Shown here one piece after another: positions 1-5,409 of a stretch of 5,497 nt of DNA. Below the pieces are notes generated by a model. That model saw only the letters and a program-made list of their open reading frames with translations, had not been told where the DNA came from and did not search any database. Source of the stretch: Candidatus Saccharimonadia bacterium. Its GTDB lineage: Bacteria; Patescibacteriota; Saccharimonadia; Saccharimonadales; 2-12-FULL-41-12. Every line of letters begins with the position of its first letter. Positions within the stretch are counted from its first letter, which is position 1. A program made the translations under genes and the position numbers. The stretch spans positions 1 through 5,497 of the forward strand of contig JALQXV010000043.1 of the NCBI GenBank assembly GCA_023263015.1. Reading direction: 5' to 3'.

Positions 1-575
1 GGTTCCGCATCTTCACGAGTTGGTAAACCGGTAATTTCAAGTTCGAATTTTTTACGATTGACTTTCATCCACGCTGGAACGTCGGTAGCCGCAGGGCTAA
101 CTTCATCCAACTGTTTGAAGTACTCAGTTTTCTGGCTACCAGCTCGAACTACGAGCTTGTCACCAGCTTTCAAACGAATTGACGGAATATCAACACGACG
201 ACCGTTAAGTTCGAAGTGTCCATGGGTAACTAATTGACGAGCAGCACGACGGCTTACTGCATAACCTGCACGATAAACTGCGTTATCGGCACGCTGTTCA
301 AGGAACTGTAGTAGGTTTTCACCTGACTGACCTTGTTTACGAGAAGCTTCCTTCATAAGGTTGCTAAACTGTTTTTCAAGCAAGCCGTAGAGGCGCTTTA
401 CTTTTTGCTTTTCGCGAAGCTGTAGTGAGTACTGGCTTGGCTTGCTACGGAAACGACCGTTAGCAGCTTGGCCAGGCATAGTTGTACGCTTTACAAGAGC
501 CTTGTGAGCCTTAGGGTGCAGCGCATAACCTTCACGACGGCTCATTTTGACAATAGATTGTGTATCTCGTGCCAT
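1..575 (-). CDS. rpsD: 30S ribosomal protein S4 (uS4), C-terminus cut by window edge
   Basis: S4 is a primary 16S rRNA-binding protein of the small subunit body and nucleates 30S assembly. About 191 codons are visible, starting MARDTQSIVKMSRREG; the frame continues off the left edge and, by comparison with the usual 200-210 residues, lacks only the last 15 or so (the usual end is like LIVEFYSR). The N-terminal domain has the typical YSLQLREKQKVKRLYGL stretch. The S4 RNA-binding fold follows, with RRAARQLVTHGHFELNGRRV and VDIPS motifs. The N-terminus has no cysteines, so this is the zinc-free form of S4. The ATG at 575-573 lies 3 nt after the rpsK stop, and an AAGGG Shine-Dalgarno sequence (584-588, spacing 8) sits within the end of rpsK, so translation is probably coupled. 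rpoA and rplQ would be expected next, outside the window. Confidence 0.97.
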   Translation of the reverse strand, partial: MARDTQSIVKMSRREGYALHPKAHKALVKRTTMPGQAANGRFRSKPSQYSLQLREKQKVKRLYGLLEKQFSNLMKEASRKQGQSGENLLQFLEQRADNAVYRAGYAVSRRAARQLVTHGHFELNGRRVDIPSIRLKAGDKLVVRAGSQKTEYFKQLDEVSPAATDVPAWMKVNRKKFELEITGLPTREDAE

Positions 576-578
576 ATA

Positions 579-965
579 CTAAACCCTTCGTGCTTTCTTA
601 GGTCGGCATCCACCATGTGGAACGCCAGTTACATCTTTGATTGAGTCAACAGCAACGTTTGCAGATGCGAGAACGCGAACTGCTGCGTCACGGCCAAGAC
701 CAATGCCTTTGATAACTACATCGGCTTTAGTTAGACCATACTGCTGCTTAGCTGTATTGATTGCTTTTTCTGCAGCAACTTGGGCAGCGTATGCTGTACC
801 CTTTTTGCTACCACGGAAACCGCAGCCACCTGCACTCGCAGCGGCAAGCGCGCCACCTTGAGCATCAGTAACAGTAATGATTGTATTGTTAAAGGTTGCC
901 AAAACGTGGACCTGACCTGCAGATACAGTTCGCTTAGCTTTTTTCTTCTTGATTGCTTCAGCCAT
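579..965 (-). CDS. rpsK: 30S ribosomal protein S11 (uS11)
   Basis: S11 lies on the platform of the 30S subunit, contacts 16S rRNA near the mRNA exit path and works beside S7 and S18. The 128-residue product has the normal family length. Diagnostic stretches are HVLATFNNTIITVTDAQGG near residues 20-38, GFRGSKKGTAYAAQ in the middle, IKGIGLGRDAAVR, and the conserved basic end HGGCRPKKARRV. The ATG at 965-963 is supported by an AAGGA Shine-Dalgarno sequence at 974-978, spacing 8. It begins 15 nt after the rpsM stop and ends (TAG) 3 nt before rpsD, so it is an inner gene of the rpmJ-rpsM-rpsK-rpsD unit. A lysine-rich N-terminus (AEAIKKKKAKRTV) precedes the folded domain, as is common in this family. 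Nothing is missing. Confidence 0.98.
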   Translation of the reverse strand: MAEAIKKKKAKRTVSAGQVHVLATFNNTIITVTDAQGGALAAASAGGCGFRGSKKGTAYAAQVAAEKAINTAKQQYGLTKADVVIKGIGLGRDAAVRVLASANVAVDSIKDVTGVPHGGCRPKKARRV

Positions 966-980
966 ATATCAGTTCCTTTC

Positions 981-1367
981 CTACGTCTTAGACGGTGCCT
1001 TTTTAGCTGTACCACCGACTGTTGACTTACGACCACGACGAGTTCGGGCGTTTGTCTTAGTTCGTTGACCACGACTTGGCAAGTTAGACTTGTGTCGTAG
1101 ACCGCGGTAAGCGTTAATATCTTTGAGTCGCTTGATGTTACCAGTAACAACACGCTGAAGCTCACCTTCAACGATATAATCGTTACCAATAATGTCAGAG
1201 ATGCGACTAACTTCGTCGTCAGTCAAGTTTTTGACGCGAACGGTAGGCTCTACCTTTGCTTTAGCTAAGATATCGCCAGCAAATTTAGGACCGATACCGT
1301 AAATGTAAGTAAGCGCAATTTGCACTTGCTTTTCATTAGGAATGGTTACACCAGAAATTCGAGCCAT
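981..1367 (-). CDS. rpsM: 30S ribosomal protein S13 (uS13)
   Basis: S13 sits in the head of the 30S subunit, forms intersubunit bridges with the large subunit and reaches the P-site tRNA with its basic tail. The 128-residue product begins MARISGVTIPNEKQVQIALT, followed by the helix-two-turn-helix segment YIYGIGPKFAGDIL (about 21-34). The family signature RGLRH (88-92) and RGQRTKTNARTRRG (99-112) is intact. After it comes a Lys/Ser/Thr-rich tail ending APSKT, slightly longer than in many bacteria. The ATG at 1367-1365 starts one base after the rpmJ stop, and AGGGG (1372-1376) and GAGG (1378-1381) inside rpmJ provide ribosome binding. The arrangement implies translational coupling to rpmJ. Confidence 0.98.
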   Translation of the reverse strand: MARISGVTIPNEKQVQIALTYIYGIGPKFAGDILAKAKVEPTVRVKNLTDDEVSRISDIIGNDYIVEGELQRVVTGNIKRLKDINAYRGLRHKSNLPSRGQRTKTNARTRRGRKSTVGGTAKKAPSKT

Positions 1368-1368
1368 A

Positions 1369-1485
1369 CTACCCCTGCCTCTGCTTATGCTTTGGCTTTA
1401 ACTTGTTAATTACGTAAAGACGACCCTTACGGCGAACAATCTTGTCGTCGGGTGAGATCTTCTTCACACTTGCACGTACTTTCAT
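1369..1485 (-). CDS. rpmJ: 50S ribosomal protein L36 (bL36), form without zinc ligands
   Basis: L36 is the smallest large-subunit protein and helps organise 23S rRNA near the stalk base. This 38-codon gene is too short for a usual ORF search. It reads MKVRASVKKI, then SPDDKIVRRKGRLY, then VINKLKPKHKQRQG, matching the family start and its KPKHKQRQG end. The usual zinc ligands Cys11, Cys14 and Cys27 are Ser11, Asp14 and Asn27; only the histidine (His33) remains, so this is a zinc-independent (C-minus) form. A GGAGG Shine-Dalgarno sequence at 1496-1500 is 10 nt from the chosen ATG (1485-1483). An in-frame ATG at 1494-1492 is only 1 nt from it, and the family N-terminus MKVR also favours the inner start. 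The TAG stop is one base before rpsM. Confidence 0.95.
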   Translation of the reverse strand: MKVRASVKKISPDDKIVRRKGRLYVINKLKPKHKQRQG

Positions 1486-1554
1486 ACGGATCATGCCTCC
1501 TTGTATTTGTAGCGCATGACACACTGCTTAAATTTATATAATTGATGGCTAAAA

Positions 1555-1592
1555 CCTTCACACAGAAACCCTAATGGATTGCCATGTGAAGG
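1555..1592 (-). terminator. Hairpin with short T-run between infA and rpmJ (weak terminator or attenuator)
   Basis: On the transcribed strand the sequence reads CCTTCACA, 22 nt, TGTGAAGG, then TTTT. The 8-bp arms are perfect, and a smaller TGG/CCA pairing is possible within the loop. It starts 6 nt after the infA stop. The stem is moderate and the T-run short, so it may only partly terminate transcription; it could lower expression of rpmJ-rpsM-rpsK-rpsD relative to infA or stabilise the infA mRNA end. The 62 nt between it and the rpmJ Shine-Dalgarno sequence are AT-rich (TTATATAAATTT) but show no convincing -35/-10 pair. Confidence 0.45.
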
Positions 1593-1598
1593 CATTAA

Positions 1599-1820
1599 CT
1601 ATGATTTACGATACGTGATTCTTCCCTTAGTCAGATCGTAAGGGGTCAACTCAACCGTAACGTTGTCACCAGGTACGATACGAATAAAATGTTTTCGCAT
1701 CTTTCCGGCAACGTGAGCTATGATTTGATGTCCATTCTGAAGTTCAACCCGGAACTGTGTTCCTGGGAGGGTTTCGGTGATTACACCTGATAACTCGATA
1801 ACTTCCTTGTTCTTGGCCAT
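1599..1820 (-). CDS. infA: Translation initiation factor IF-1
   Basis: IF-1 binds the A site of the 30S subunit during initiation and assists IF-2 and IF-3. The 73-residue product is one OB fold and matches the family along its full length: VIELSGVITETLPGTQFRVE near the start, NGHQIIAHVAGKMRKHFIRI in the middle, and GDNVTVELTPYDLTKGRI near the end. The length is normal. The ATG at 1820-1818 is fixed by the conserved MAKNKEVIELSG beginning. Unlike its ribosomal neighbours, it has no Shine-Dalgarno sequence: the 18 nt before the ATG are TGCTATCTAGTTATATTT. A good promoter lies directly upstream, so the mRNA leader is predicted to be only about 11-12 nt. The adk and map genes that often precede infA are absent; secY is the upstream neighbour. 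Confidence 0.98.
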   Translation of the reverse strand: MAKNKEVIELSGVITETLPGTQFRVELQNGHQIIAHVAGKMRKHFIRIVPGDNVTVELTPYDLTKGRITYRKS

Positions 1821-1838
1821 AAATATAACTAGATAGCA

Positions 1839-1868
1839 AGTATAGCAGATAATTACAACGTTTGTAAA
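1839..1868 (-). promoter_or_regulatory. infA promoter with extended -10
   Basis: Read on the minus strand, TTTACA (1863-1868, 5 of 6 to TTGACA) is followed after 18 nt by TATACT (1839-1844, 5 of 6 to TATAAT). TGC immediately precedes the -10, giving the TGn extended -10 element. Transcription would start near 1832, leaving a leader of about 11-12 nt before the infA ATG. This is the strongest promoter-like sequence in the window. The -35 overlaps one arm of the palindrome at 1863-1896. Confidence 0.75.
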
Positions 1869-1896
1869 GAGTTTTGTACCATACTAACTCTTTACA
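1863..1896. repeat. 11-bp perfect inverted repeat between secY and infA
   Basis: TGTAAAGAGTT (1863-1873) and AACTCTTTACA (1886-1896) are exact reverse complements separated by 12 nt. The left arm overlaps the infA -35 hexamer. In RNA from the minus strand it would form a hairpin 23 nt after the secY stop, but it is followed by AAACG rather than a T-run, so it does not look like a standard terminator for secY. On the plus strand it is followed by TTTTT, which is terminator-like, although no plus-strand gene was found. It could be a protein-binding dyad at the promoter, an mRNA 3'-end stabiliser, or a block to antisense transcription. Confidence 0.7.
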
Positions 1897-1919
1897 TTTT
1901 TGACGCTGAAGTTTTTATG

Positions 1920-3404
1920 CTATTTTTCTTTTTTAGAGCGTTTAAAGCTTGGCTTAAATCGTCGCTTTTTTGGTTCAACTTCGGCAAAGAAATCAGAGCC
2001 ATCGTATTGATTGTACGTAATCATAAGCGCACGTGATTCAACCTGACGTAGCGTTTCAAGCGCTACAGACACCAAGATCAGTGTAGTCGTACCTCCGATA
2101 GCCAAGTTGCTGGCATTTGAGATAAACGCTTCTGCAGCAATAGGCAGAATGGCTAGCAAACTTAGAGCAAATGCACCAAATAGCGTTAAGCGCATTACAA
2201 CCTTGGACAAGTACTTCTCGGTCTGAATACCTGAACGTACGCCAGATAAGAATCCGCCTTGCTTCTGCAAGTTCTCGGCAATGTCTTTAGCGTTAAAAGC
2301 GATACTTGTATAGAAGAAGGTAAACGCGAACACGAGCAAGAAGTATGCTCCAGGGTAAATAAAGGCGTGCCAGTCACCTGATGTAAGCGTTTGCGCGGTT
2401 GGTGTCTGGAACCATGTTAATAGGTTTGTACCGAGTTCTTGTAGCTTGGCGCTTGAGTTAGTCGATAAGAACTGTCCGACAAAGCTAGGGACGCTCAAGA
2501 ATGCGAGCGCAAAGATAATAGGTACCACACCGGCTGTAATAAGTTTTACAGGTAGCATTGTTGTAACGCCACCATAAGTCCGATTACCTTGTACGCGTTT
2601 TGCATAGTGCACGGTAAGTTCACGTTTGGCTTCGTTAAGACGCACAACAATCATAGTGATAATAAACACCGCTACAGCAATGATAGCCGCGTACATAAAG
2701 CCAGACTGACTAATTGGCAAGTTCACGCCTAAGACGCGCCACGTTTGGTCACCTCCAAAAATAGAATCCGCTAAGCCAGCAATAGTACCTGGCAAGGTTG
2801 CCACAATACCAACCGTAATAAGAAGTGAAATACCGTTACCAATATTTTGCTCTGTTACAAGTTCACCTAGCCACATGAGCATCATTGCACCACCGGTTAA
2901 CGCGGCCACCATTAACACCCACTGAGCCGGTGATGCATTGGCTGTAATGTCGCCAATACCTGCAATTTGGGACGCTGATTGTTTAACAAGATAAATTGCC
3001 CCAACAGATTGGATAATAGCCAGAGGTAGCGTCAGCATACGAGTGATCTGGTTGATCTTCTTACGACCAAACTCACCTTCTTTATTAAGAGCTTCTAGCT
3101 TAGGGATTGCCTTGGTAAGCAACTGCATAATAATGCTGGCGTTAATGTATGGCCCAAGACCTACAAGCATAATTGAGAAGTTAGCCAGCGCTCCTCCAGA
3201 AAGAACGTTCAAGAAGCTCAGAAACTGAGGAGTGTTAGATGAAGTAAAGAGACTGTCTAAAACTTGTCGTAGTGTTTGCGTATCGCCAATTGGAATTGGG
3301 ATATGAGCCAAAATTCTAAATATTACTAAAATGCCAAGTACGGCCAAAATGCGGTTACGCATGTCACTGTCTGCCAGTGACTTCCAGATGATCTTCCAAT
3401 TCAC
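1920..3404 (-). CDS. secY: Protein translocase channel subunit SecY
   Basis: SecY forms the membrane channel through which SecA or the ribosome passes secreted and membrane proteins. The 494-residue product has ten predicted membrane segments, roughly at 18-37, 75-97, 121-140, 161-182, 190-212, 236-255, 285-306, 350-370, 403-422 and 434-452, with the plug region near 62-75. Conserved stretches include IPKLEALNKEGEFGRKKINQ (100-119), IGNGISLLI (188-196), LPVKLITAGVVPIIF (284-298), FFYTSIAFNAKDIAENLQKQ and GGTTTLILVSVALETLRQVE. It is longer than E. coli SecY (443), partly through a charged cytoplasmic tail rich in Lys/Arg (about 470-494). The start is GTG at 3404-3402, the only non-ATG start seen, with a weak AAAGAG (3413-3418) 8 nt upstream. 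It appears to be transcribed from its own promoter, not from rplO, because a Nudix gene and a terminator intervene. Confidence 0.97.
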   Translation of the reverse strand: MNWKIIWKSLADSDMRNRILAVLGILVIFRILAHIPIPIGDTQTLRQVLDSLFTSSNTPQFLSFLNVLSGGALANFSIMLVGLGPYINASIIMQLLTKAIPKLEALNKEGEFGRKKINQITRMLTLPLAIIQSVGAIYLVKQSASQIAGIGDITANASPAQWVLMVAALTGGAMMLMWLGELVTEQNIGNGISLLITVGIVATLPGTIAGLADSIFGGDQTWRVLGVNLPISQSGFMYAAIIAVAVFIITMIVVRLNEAKRELTVHYAKRVQGNRTYGGVTTMLPVKLITAGVVPIIFALAFLSVPSFVGQFLSTNSSAKLQELGTNLLTWFQTPTAQTLTSGDWHAFIYPGAYFLLVFAFTFFYTSIAFNAKDIAENLQKQGGFLSGVRSGIQTEKYLSKVVMRLTLFGAFALSLLAILPIAAEAFISNASNLAIGGTTTLILVSVALETLRQVESRALMITYNQYDGSDFFAEVEPKKRRFKPSFKRSKKEK

Positions 3405-3442
3405 AATGTAGTCTCTTTAGCTTTTATAAAATGCTAGCAGTT

Positions 3443-3451
3443 AGTATAGCA
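3443..3451 (-). promoter_or_regulatory. secY promoter, extended -10 type
   Basis: The minus strand reads TGC-TATACT (-10 hexamer at 3443-3448, TGC at 3449-3451), identical to the infA -10 core. No good -35 lies at 16-18 nt; the nearest, TTTTCA at 15 nt, is poor, which is tolerated in extended -10 promoters. Transcription would start near 3436, giving a leader of about 31 nt. A TGCTAGCA palindrome (3432-3439) spans the predicted start site. Confidence 0.55.
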
Positions 3452-3480
3452 TGCTCACCAGACTGAAAATGCTGTAAAAG

Positions 3481-3912
3481 TTACTCAGTAAAGTAGTCTT
3501 GTCCTGTTTTATATGCCGTAACGTAGTTCTTTGTCGAGCCAAAGACGTTTTCAGGTAGTTCACTGTCCATATCGTACCAATCCCACGACTCCAGTTTCTC
3601 CGGCTCCCCAATCATTGGCTCTCCGGAAACCCATTCGGCAGTCATACCAATGTTTAAGTAGTGTCTAGGAGCGTACTGACGCAAGTTTGTGATACACAAG
3701 AACCGTAAGTTCTTAACCTGCACTTGGTCGCCTACTTCCTCGCGGAACTCGCGCATAATCGATTCTTCGACTGATTCCATATATTCAAAATGGCCACCAG
3801 GGCACGCGTACTCGCCAATCCCATGTGACGCTTTACGTTTACCTAACAGTATTCTGTTACCCTTAACAAGAAACAATCCTATTCCTACGTATGGTCGATT
3901 TTCTGTCGTCAT
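3481..3912 (-). CDS. Nudix hydrolase, NUDT15/MutT-like
   Basis: Nudix enzymes cleave nucleoside diphosphates linked to another group, with the metal bound by the Nudix-box glutamates. The 143-residue product is a single Nudix domain. Its box, Gx5Ex7REUxEExGU, spans Gly40-Asp62 (GHFEYMESVEES, then IMREFREEVGD); all catalytic positions are present and only the final hydrophobic place holds Asp. The preceding ILLGKRKASHGIGEYACPGG and the later EPEKLESWDWYDMDSELPEN resemble the NUDT15 group (LLGKRK, PGGH, EPEK-ESWEW), whose known members hydrolyse nucleoside triphosphates. The exact substrate cannot be read from sequence; nucleotide pool cleaning is an inference. It sits alone between rplO and secY, after a terminator and with its own promoter, so it is probably not co-expressed with the ribosomal genes. 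The ATG at 3912-3910 has no proper Shine-Dalgarno sequence. The stop is TAA. Confidence 0.92.
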   Translation of the reverse strand: MTTENRPYVGIGLFLVKGNRILLGKRKASHGIGEYACPGGHFEYMESVEESIMREFREEVGDQVQVKNLRFLCITNLRQYAPRHYLNIGMTAEWVSGEPMIGEPEKLESWDWYDMDSELPENVFGSTKNYVTAYKTGQDYFTE

Positions 3913-3920
3913 TACCTAAA

Positions 3921-3929
3921 AGTGTAGCA
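3921..3929 (-). promoter_or_regulatory. Promoter of the Nudix gene, predicted leaderless
   Basis: The minus strand reads TGC-TACACT (hexamer at 3921-3926, TGC at 3927-3929), a 4 of 6 match to TATAAT with the extended TGn element, in the same form as the infA and secY -10 cores. The -35 at 17-18 nt (TTTTAG or TTTTTA) is poor. Only 8 nt separate the -10 from the ATG, so transcription would begin at or 1-2 nt before the start codon. The only possible ribosome-binding match, AGG, is 2 nt from the ATG and too close to act. Confidence 0.45.
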
Positions 3930-3942
3930 AAGCTTGCTAGCA

Positions 3943-3973
3943 ACTAAAAAGACCTCGCCGAAACGAGGTCTTT
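3943..3973 (-). terminator. Intrinsic terminator after rplO
   Basis: The transcribed strand gives AAAGACCTCG, loop TTTCGG, CGAGGTCTTT, with the T-run continuing to TTTTT and then AG. The arms (3964-3973 and 3948-3957) are perfect over 10 bp with a GC-rich GACCTCG core. It begins 21 nt after the rplO stop. It should end the rplF-rplR-rpsE-rplO transcript and separate it from the Nudix gene and secY. Confidence 0.9.
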
Positions 3974-3994
3974 GCGATACTTGGTTGAAATTAG

Positions 3995-4492
3995 TTATTT
4001 CTTCTTAGCACCGTCGATTTTAGCTTGCTTGCGCAAAGATGTAACTGGTCGCTTAACCTGTTCTGTAACAGTAAAGGAACCGCCAGCTTTTTCTACGGCT
4101 GCAATAGCTGCTGCTGTAGCGCCCTGTAGCTTAACAGTAACCTTTTTGGTTACTTCGCCCTTTAAAACGAGCTTAACGCGTACAAATGGGCTCTCAATGA
4201 GACCAGCTTCTGCTAATACGGCTGTATCGACAGTTGCTTTGCCAATTGCATCAAGTTGACCAGTGTAAATATTTACAGCTGGAGTTCGCTTTGACGTAAA
4301 ACCACGCAGCTTAGGAAGTCGCATATACAGTGGCATCTGTCCACCTTCAAATCCTGGACGAACACCACCACTCTTACGTGAACCTTGACCTTTAGTTCCA
4401 CGGCCTGCAGTTTTACCACGGCCTGCAGAAATACCACGACCTACGCGTGAGGTCTTTTTGTTTGCTGAAATAGATAGATCATTAAACTTCAT
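3995..4492 (-). CDS. rplO: 50S ribosomal protein L15 (uL15)
   Basis: L15 is a large-subunit protein that joins late in assembly and threads a long basic arm through 23S rRNA. The 165-residue product has the Gly/Arg-rich arm typical of the family (VGRGISAGRGKTAGRG, KGQGSRKSGGVRPGFEGGQM), then LPKLRGF and a globular domain with repeated valine/lysine strands (VRVKLVLKGEVTKKVTVKL). It is about 15-20 residues longer than the usual 144-150 because of a basic C-terminal extension (VKRPVTSLRKQAKIDGAKKK). The ATG at 4492-4490 overlaps the rpsE stop by one base (TAATG), implying coupled translation; AAAGG inside rpsE lies about 10 nt upstream. This junction leaves no place for rpmD. It is the last gene before the terminator at 3943-3973. 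Confidence 0.98.
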   Translation of the reverse strand: MKFNDLSISANKKTSRVGRGISAGRGKTAGRGTKGQGSRKSGGVRPGFEGGQMPLYMRLPKLRGFTSKRTPAVNIYTGQLDAIGKATVDTAVLAEAGLIESPFVRVKLVLKGEVTKKVTVKLQGATAAAIAAVEKAGGSFTVTEQVKRPVTSLRKQAKIDGAKKK

Positions 4493-5052
4493 TACTTAGC
4501 TGCCTTTGCTTGTTTAGCTGGAGCTGCTTTAGTAGTGTGAGTAGTAATCCACTTATCGGCAGTTTCCATTTGCTTCAACGCTTCAACGACTGCATATGCC
4601 GTGTTGATTTTGTTGGTCGAACCGATTGACTTTGAAAGTGCATTGCTAACGCCAGCAACTTCCAAAACTGTTCGTACTACACCACCAGCGATCAGACCAG
4701 TACCTGGCGCAGCTGGGATAAGCAAGATATTTGCTCCACCAACTTTAGCCTGAGCTTCGTGCGGGAAAGTACCCTTGTAAAGCTTAAGAGCTACAAAGTT
4801 TTTCTTTGCTGATTCGGTAGCTTTAGTAACAGCCGCAGTAACGTCTGCACCCTTAGCGATACCAATACCTACGCGACCTTTTTTGTCACCTACAACAACA
4901 AGGGCGCGGAAACGGAAGCGGCGTCCGCCTTTTACTACACGAGCAACACGGTCAATATTCATTACGCGTTCGTCGAACTGTTTTTCTTCTACAGGTCGCT
5001 CTTCGCGTTGACGACGTGGACCGCCTGTTTGTGGTCGATTATTGTCAGCCAT
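4492..5052 (-). CDS. rpsE: 30S ribosomal protein S5 (uS5)
   Basis: S5 lines the mRNA entry tunnel with S3 and S4 and affects decoding accuracy. The frame is open to an ATG at 5091, but the preferred start is the ATG at 5052-5050 (MADNNRPQTGG, 186 residues). It lies one base after the rplR stop, has GGA about 8 nt and AAGGAAGG about 14 nt upstream, and avoids a 38-nt overlap with rplR. After a charged, disordered N-terminus the S5 N-domain follows (FDERVMNIDRVARVVKGGRR, VVVGDKKGRVGIGIAKG), then the C-domain (APGTGLIAGGVVRTVLEVAG, NKINTAYAVVEAL). The end carries an Ala/Lys-rich extension. Its stop overlaps the rplO start. Confidence 0.97.
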   Translation of the reverse strand: MADNNRPQTGGPRRQREERPVEEKQFDERVMNIDRVARVVKGGRRFRFRALVVVGDKKGRVGIGIAKGADVTAAVTKATESAKKNFVALKLYKGTFPHEAQAKVGGANILLIPAAPGTGLIAGGVVRTVLEVAGVSNALSKSIGSTNKINTAYAVVEALKQMETADKWITTHTTKAAPAKQAKAAK

Positions 5053-5053
5053 A

Positions 5054-5407
5054 TTAGAAATCCAATCCTTCCTTACGTGCAGCTTCGGCAAGTGCCTTCA
5101 CTCGGCCGTGGTACAACTTTGGACCGCGGTCAAATGCAACTGCTTTAATCTTAGCTGCTTTAGCTTTTTTAGCAATTTCGGCACCGATAGCAGCAGCTTG
5201 TTCGGTACGAGTTCCGGTAGTCTTAGTCTTAACAGTGCTGGCACTGACAAGAGTTTTGTGAGTAGTATCGTCAATAATTTGAGCTGATACATGTAAATTA
5301 CTGATGTGAACAGTCAAGCGTGGACGTTCGCTAGTACCACGTACTACGGTGCGAACACGATTTGCGCGACGGAAGCTGTTCTTTGCTTTAGATACGAGAC
5401 GATTCAT
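5054..5407 (-). CDS. rplR: 50S ribosomal protein L18 (uL18)
   Basis: L18 binds 5S rRNA together with L5 and helps place it in the central protuberance. The 117-residue product has normal length. Recognisable parts are the basic N-terminus (RRANRVRTVVRGTSERPRL), the strand region VHISNLHVSAQIIDD and the conserved C-terminus FDRGPKLYHGRVKALAEAAR followed by KEGLDF. The ATG at 5407-5405 is 2 nt after the rplF stop and has AAGGA (5417-5421, spacing 9) inside the last rplF codons. The TAA stop is one base before rpsE. Confidence 0.98.
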   Translation of the reverse strand: MNRLVSKAKNSFRRANRVRTVVRGTSERPRLTVHISNLHVSAQIIDDTTHKTLVSASTVKTKTTGTRTEQAAAIGAEIAKKAKAAKIKAVAFDRGPKLYHGRVKALAEAARKEGLDF

Positions 5408-5409
5408 CG

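Noticed and set aside
637..1025. Plus-strand open frames opposite rpsK and rpsM
   Set aside because: They are antisense to certain ribosomal genes and have no recognisable product.
731..1189. 152-residue open frame on the minus strand
   Set aside because: It spans parts of rpsM and rpsK in another frame, crosses their junction, and its Leu/Val/Ser-rich product has no family features.
1486..1494. Upstream in-frame ATG for rpmJ, adding Met-Ile-Arg
   Set aside because: It lies only 1 nt from GGAGG, too close for initiation, and the family begins with MKVRAS.
3432..3942. TGCTAGCA palindrome present at both 3432-3439 and 3935-3942
   Set aside because: The two copies are placed differently relative to their promoters (at the predicted start versus upstream of the -10), so a shared operator is not supported.
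3972..4259. Plus-strand 95-residue open frame opposite rplO
   Set aside because: It is fully antisense to L15 coding sequence and its start lies in the terminator stem.
4392..4443. Repeated CCACGGCCTGCAG-like segments in rplO
   Set aside because: They reflect the repeated Gly-Arg-Gly codons of the L15 basic arm.
5053..5091. Longer start for rpsE, adding 13 residues
   Set aside because: It would overlap rplR by 38 nt; the ATG at 5052 fits gene spacing and the family N-terminus better.
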